From NCBI GenBank assembly GCA_038852315.1, contig JAWCKF010000010.1, positions 1 through 53,197 on the forward strand: 53,197 bases of DNA, written 5' to 3'. The notes beneath the pieces were generated by a model. That model was given only the letters and a program-made list of their open reading frames with translations, was not told the DNA's origin and ran no database searches. A program made the translations under genes and the position numbers. Each line of letters begins with the position of its first letter. Position 1 is the first letter of the stretch. Below, piece by piece: positions 49,589-53,197 of this stretch. Source of the DNA: COMBO-56-21 sp038852315 (GTDB lineage Archaea > Thermoplasmatota > Thermoplasmata > UBA10834).

Positions 49589-50670
49589 GGGAGCTCACGC
49601 TTTCCCGGCCTGAGCTCCAGATACTGATCAATGCGATGCTCAGGAGCGACACACGCTACTTCCATGTGGCGTATCCGTTCTACGACCTCGAGCTCTTCAC
49701 GCTCGACATACAGAAGCCCGAGCTGACCAAGATAGTCCGGCCGGACAGGATGGACTGGACCAGGACGGAGCGCAAGCCTCTGAACAGGTCGTTCAGCGCG
49801 GACGAGCTCCCCAGCTTCAACGACCTCAGGAACTGCATGCTATCGTCCGGCTTCCTCGACTACAGGAACGAACATGAGGTGGCGACCAAGCTGCTGTCGC
49901 TCAAGGAGGAGGCGCTCGACCCCAACAAGCGTCCGCGACCGGTCTTCGTGGCCGTGGACACTAACGTGCTCTACGACAGGTTCCTCTCGAGGCACCTGCC
50001 CCTGCGGGACGAGGAGTCCGGCATGACCGTCGACGCGCACGACTTCAGGTACGTCCTGAGCGAGATAGTCCAGATGGAGATAGACTCCAAGATCACACAC
50101 AAGTACTCGAAGGAGGAGATACAGGCTCTAGCATCCGTGCTGAGCCACAGGGAGCTCCTTAGGGAGTTCCAGAACGCGAGCGGGAGGAGGCAGCGCATAG
50201 CCAAGCTGGCGATGAACGAGATGAACTACCTGCTGACGGAGCTGAGGGCTCTCAGGATCAAAGGAGCCGCTGCGAGGGACAAGGAGAGGAACGATATCGA
50301 GATAGCCCAATCGTACAAGCAGTGGGCGAGGAACGGGGACTATGACGTGCTCCTCCTGACGGCTGACGAGGATATGGTCAGCCACGCCAGGACCAGCGAG
50401 CTGATGACGCTCCAGCTCGAGCTGCCTTTCGAGGTGCCCGAGCACGCCAGGATAGACCCGTGGAGGATCTCCGACCTGCTCTACGACCTCGCGGTGACCT
50501 TCGGCGTCGTGACCGTGAACGGCGACGCCGTCACGATCCTGGGCGAATGGGGTGGGAAGTCCAGTTCGGACTACATGGCCGAGAACGTGCGCGTGAGGTT
50601 CTCCGCCGAAGAGCTGTACCCGGAGATCGCGAGACAGCTCTCGATATGCCGCGGCATACGCGCGACATAG
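49585..50670 (+). CDS. PIN-domain nuclease
   Basis: A 361-residue protein. The N-terminal about 115 residues are not recognised. The PIN nuclease core begins at FVAVDTNVLYD with Asp125, continues with SEIVQMEID (Glu165) and NDIEIAQSY (Asp237), and ends with VLLLTADEDMV (Asp261), giving the four acidic residues of a metal-dependent RNase. A C-terminal about 90 residues follow. The start ATG overlaps the CARF-like stop, so the two proteins are made together and probably act together, for instance as sensor and effector. Confidence 0.8.
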   Translation: MRELTLSRPELQILINAMLRSDTRYFHVAYPFYDLELFTLDIQKPELTKIVRPDRMDWTRTERKPLNRSFSADELPSFNDLRNCMLSSGFLDYRNEHEVATKLLSLKEEALDPNKRPRPVFVAVDTNVLYDRFLSRHLPLRDEESGMTVDAHDFRYVLSEIVQMEIDSKITHKYSKEEIQALASVLSHRELLREFQNASGRRQRIAKLAMNEMNYLLTELRALRIKGAAARDKERNDIEIAQSYKQWARNGDYDVLLLTADEDMVSHARTSELMTLQLELPFEVPEHARIDPWRISDLLYDLAVTFGVVTVNGDAVTILGEWGGKSSSDYMAENVRVRFSAEELYPEIARQLSICRGIRAT

Positions 50671-50768
50671 TCTCCGCGGACACCATCACGCACCAGCAGC
50701 GTTCTGGACAAAGATATTATCACAGCACGGGCATCAGCTTCAGCGAGGCTGAGACAAGCGCCCGGAGA

Positions 50769-51029
50769 GTGGAAGGTTTGGAGGCGAAGCCGAAGGTTTA
50801 CGCATTGAGCACCTGCCCGTACTGCAAGCGGACGAAGCGATTCCTGGATTCCCACAACATCGCCTACGACGTCGTGGACGTCGACCTGCTGGAGGGCGAT
50901 GAGCAGGAGAGGGTCCTCGCAGAGGTCGAGAGGCTGACCGGCAGGAGATCGTTTCCCGTCGTGGTGGTCGGATCGGAGATCATAGTCGGCCACGACGAGG
51001 AGAAGCTGAAGAGGGCGTTCAAGGTATGA
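50769..51029 (+). CDS. Glutaredoxin-family protein
   Basis: An 86-residue thioredoxin-fold protein with the CPYC active site (TCPYCKRTKRFLD), a cis-Pro at RRSFPVVVV, and GSEIIVGHDEEKLKRAF at the end, typical of NrdH/glutaredoxin-like proteins. AAGATATTA at 50709-50717 is a TATA candidate. The start is a GTG at 50769; a TTG at 50778 is possible. It overlaps the next gene by 4 bases (ATGA), pairing it with a ferredoxin:thioredoxin reductase that probably reduces it. Confidence 0.88.
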   Translation: MEGLEAKPKVYALSTCPYCKRTKRFLDSHNIAYDVVDVDLLEGDEQERVLAEVERLTGRRSFPVVVVGSEIIVGHDEEKLKRAFKV

Positions 51030-51436
51030 CTGATGCGGATACACGCAGGGTGTACTGCCCCGTCTGCCAGGCAAGGTTCAGATCCTCGGAGGGCTGGAAG
51101 GAAGGCGACATCGTCGTGTGCCCCGTCTGCGGCCAGCGGCTCAGGCTGGCTCGGTCCGACGGCGAGTGGATCGGCGAGAGGCCGGAGAAGGGCACCGAGA
51201 AGGAGATCAGGGACAGGATCGAGGAGTATGCCAGGCTCAAGGGCTACACTTTCAACGAGATCAAAGAGGAGCTGATAGAGGGGCTGCTCGAGAAGAACAG
51301 GCGCTTCGGCGACTTCTACTGCCCTTGCCGCATGGAGCACGTGCCGGAGTATCAGTGTCCGTGCAAGCCGACGAGGGGAGGGGACGTCGAGCGGAACGGC
51401 AGGTGCTACTGCGGGCTCTTCTGGAAGGTCAAGTGA
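51026..51436 (+). CDS. Ferredoxin:thioredoxin reductase catalytic subunit with zinc ribbon
   Basis: A 136-residue protein. The N-terminal part is a zinc ribbon (Cys11, Cys14, Cys32, Cys35); the C-terminal part is FTR beta with CPC (99-101), CPC (111-113) and CYC (127-129). These hold the 4Fe-4S cluster and the redox disulfide that pass electrons from ferredoxin to a thioredoxin-like partner. Plant enzymes have CHC at the last motif, so the His is Tyr here. There is no separate variable subunit, as in other archaea. The partner is likely the overlapping glutaredoxin. Confidence 0.9.
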   Translation: MTDADTRRVYCPVCQARFRSSEGWKEGDIVVCPVCGQRLRLARSDGEWIGERPEKGTEKEIRDRIEEYARLKGYTFNEIKEELIEGLLEKNRRFGDFYCPCRMEHVPEYQCPCKPTRGGDVERNGRCYCGLFWKVK

Positions 51437-51535
51437 CCCCGAGGGACGTGTCTCTCAACACCCTCAAAAAGGCTTCGATGCGCCCGAAGCCGAGCCGATG
51501 CTTATGTTCAAAATCAAGAAATAGTGCCCTGAGGG

Positions 51536-53197
51536 ATGCTTGGGCTCGTGCAGGAGCAGAAACTCGACAAGACCCTGGAGCTGACCACGTCGATTCTCGC
51601 GATGAGGGATCTCGAGGGGCTCCTGAAGAAGATCGCCGACGCTATAATCGACGACTTCGGGTTCGAGCAGTGCGACGTTTTCCTCCTGAACGAGACGAAG
51701 GACGCCTACCGACTGATGGTGAGCAAGGGTTATCCCAAAGCGCTGTCGGAGAAGGTGGACGGGCTCACCAAGCCGGTCAACTCGCTTGTTGAGGACCTTG
51801 CGCAGACCGAGCGGCTGGGCAGGTTCACCTACTTCTACAAGGCGACGCCTGACACGAACGGCAGCGTGTACTACGGCCTCCTGCATCCGGAGCGGGCGAA
51901 GCTCCCGAGGAAGAACCCGGATGACTGGCACGAGCTGGATGTGCTCTATGTCACGTTCGAGGACGCCGAGGGGAACATCCTGGGATACATGGAGCCGGAC
52001 GGCCCGCGAGACGGGAAGATCCCCAACCCGCATCTGGTCACGAACCTGGAGATATTCGCCTCGCTCGCGTCGATAGCGATATCGAACGCGGAGCTCGTCG
52101 AGAGGCTGGAGAAGACCGTCAGGATGTACAAGGCGATGCTGGACTCCACCGCCAGCCTTCAGCAGCCAGGGGACCTCAAGTCGACCCTCAAGCGGATAGC
52201 AGACAACCTGCTCGAGCTCGTGCCGTACGACGAGCTGAGCGTCTACCTCGTGGACTGGGAGAAGAACCTCCTGATACCCGTCTACGCCACCGGACCTTAC
52301 ACGGAAGAGGTCATGGCGGACGTGGGGCCGATATCCGGCCTGGCGGGCGAGGTCGCGAGGAGCGGCAAGGTCGAGATCGTTCAGGACTCGGTGGCCGACC
52401 AGCGGGTCGAGGACATACCCGGCCTCGAGGACGTTGAGGAAGCGCAGACGATGATCGCCATCCCGCTCAAGGGCAAGATGGGCGTCGAGGGCGTGCTCGA
52501 GCTGTACAGGGACAAGAGCAGACAGTACACCCCCCTCGAGGTCACTCTGGTGGAGCCGTTCGCGAACCACGCTGCCATAGCCATCGAGAACGCGAAGCTC
52601 CGGGAGGAGCTGAGGGAGAACTTCGAATCCGTCCAGCGGGCGTACGAGGAGATGAAGAACCTTGACGCGATGAAGGACAGCCTCGTTGACACAATATCCC
52701 ATGAGATGAGGACGCCCCTGACCACGATCATGGGCTACCTGGAGATGGCTGCGGCTGGCATGTACGGGGACGTGCCACCGAAGATGAAGGCGAAGTTCGA
52801 GACGATGCTGGAATCCGTCAAGAGGATAAACCAGCTGGTCGCCGCCATGCTCGAGCTCTCGCGGCTGCAGAAGAAGTCCCTCAAGCTCGATTTCGAGCCG
52901 GTCAACATAGCCATGGTGACGAGGGAGGTCCTGAAGGAGCTGGAGAGGGACATCGCGGAGAAGAAGCACACGGTGACCGTGCTGTTCGGGACGGAGCTGC
53001 CTATAGTTGAGGCGGACAGGCTCAGGATGCACGACATCATCGAGAACCTCCTGACCAACGCCATCAAGTACACGGACCCCGGAGGACAGATACAGGTCGG
53101 CGCGGACATCCTGGGCGGAAAGCTGCACCTGTGGGTCAAGGACAACGGCAGGGGCATCCCGGCCGAGGAGCAGCCGCGGATATTCGACAAGTTCTTC
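51536..53197 (+). CDS. GAF-domain sensor histidine kinase (C-terminus cut by window end)
   Basis: The open frame runs to the right edge, so 554 residues are present. Two GAF domains (about residues 15-190 and 205-365) lie before a short coiled coil and the kinase core. The phosphoacceptor is His389 in ISHEMRTPL. The ATPase has the N box ENLLTNAIKYT and the G1 box VKDNGRGIP; the rest of the ATP lid is missing. The protein is without membrane segments and likely cytosolic. The ATG at 51536 is used, with a GTG at 51548 as alternative. No response regulator is in view. Confidence 0.9.
   Translation, partial: MLGLVQEQKLDKTLELTTSILAMRDLEGLLKKIADAIIDDFGFEQCDVFLLNETKDAYRLMVSKGYPKALSEKVDGLTKPVNSLVEDLAQTERLGRFTYFYKATPDTNGSVYYGLLHPERAKLPRKNPDDWHELDVLYVTFEDAEGNILGYMEPDGPRDGKIPNPHLVTNLEIFASLASIAISNAELVERLEKTVRMYKAMLDSTASLQQPGDLKSTLKRIADNLLELVPYDELSVYLVDWEKNLLIPVYATGPYTEEVMADVGPISGLAGEVARSGKVEIVQDSVADQRVEDIPGLEDVEEAQTMIAIPLKGKMGVEGVLELYRDKSRQYTPLEVTLVEPFANHAAIAIENAKLREELRENFESVQRAYEEMKNLDAMKDSLVDTISHEMRTPLTTIMGYLEMAAAGMYGDVPPKMKAKFETMLESVKRINQLVAAMLELSRLQKKSLKLDFEPVNIAMVTREVLKELERDIAEKKHTVTVLFGTELPIVEADRLRMHDIIENLLTNAIKYTDPGGQIQVGADILGGKLHLWVKDNGRGIPAEEQPRIFDKFF

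Noticed and set aside
51464..53128. 554-codon open frame on the minus strand
   Set aside because: It mirrors the GAF/histidine kinase gene, whose motifs are unmistakable; GC-rich DNA gives long shadow frames.

Overview
The window is archaeal chromosomal DNA of high GC, with almost wall-to-wall genes. The markers are archaeal or eukaryote-type: ribosomal proteins L32e, L19e, L18, S5, L30 and L15, SecY of archaeal type, Cbf5/TruB with a PUA domain, aNAC, MptA, an AlaX-type editing protein, an archaeal initiator tRNA with an A1:U72 pair, and TATA boxes about 26 bases before many starts. The ribosomal/secY run lacks the adk, L34e and L14e genes that often follow secY in other archaea. That, the many near-leaderless genes and the Thermoplasma-like initiator tRNA suggest a mesophilic or moderately thermophilic member of the Thermoplasmatota. 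The lineage is an inference, not a proof. No rRNA, CRISPR array or insertion sequence was seen.

Layout: 3-6768 is a ribosomal protein, secretion (SecY, Oxa1/EMC3-like DUF106), CMP kinase and rRNA pseudouridylation operon. 6765-10655 (minus) holds a metallo-beta-lactamase nuclease and a large membrane/coiled-coil/KaiC-like protein. 10880-14659 is a compact cassette of a RecA-fold protein without Walker A, a 100-residue helical protein, and a degenerate family B DNA polymerase carrying a 167-residue mini-intein. 14743-17611 has a secreted protein, a membrane protein with a winged-helix regulator, and a TctA-like permease. 17755-19989 is purine salvage (Hpt, adenine deaminase). 20119-26429 holds a flavodiiron protein, an MJ1316-domain protein, an EamA permease, an HD phosphohydrolase and a GlcD/GlcF-like oxidoreductase pair. 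26574-32125 holds membrane proteins, AlaX, a glycerol dehydrogenase-like enzyme and two tandem PD-(D/E)XK nucleases, one Cas4-like with inserted membrane helices. 32150-35152 is GlmS plus a GlmU-like enzyme for UDP-GlcNAc. 35597-36852 is a free-standing LAGLIDADG-type protein next to the initiator tRNA. 36902-44603 holds an SCP2 protein, RNase HII, several membrane/zinc-ribbon proteins, MptA, phosphoglycolate phosphatase, a small HIT-type zinc finger missed by length filters, aNAC and an ABC-2 exporter. 44715-53197 has tRNA-Asp, a duplicated zinc-finger membrane protein, a methyltransferase, an ornithine cyclodeaminase-family enzyme, a winged-helix/TPR protein, a possible small exported peptide, a CARF-like/PIN nuclease pair, a glutaredoxin/ferredoxin:thioredoxin reductase pair and a truncated sensor kinase.

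The items most worth following are: the stand-alone CARF-like plus PIN nuclease operon (49109-50670); the divergent small exported peptide with two SGAWAWVH repeats beside a wHTH-TPR protein (47350-48931); the polymerase cassette that resembles a mutasome in layout, with its mini-intein (10880-14659); and the Cas4-like nuclease with four inserted membrane helices (31130-32125).
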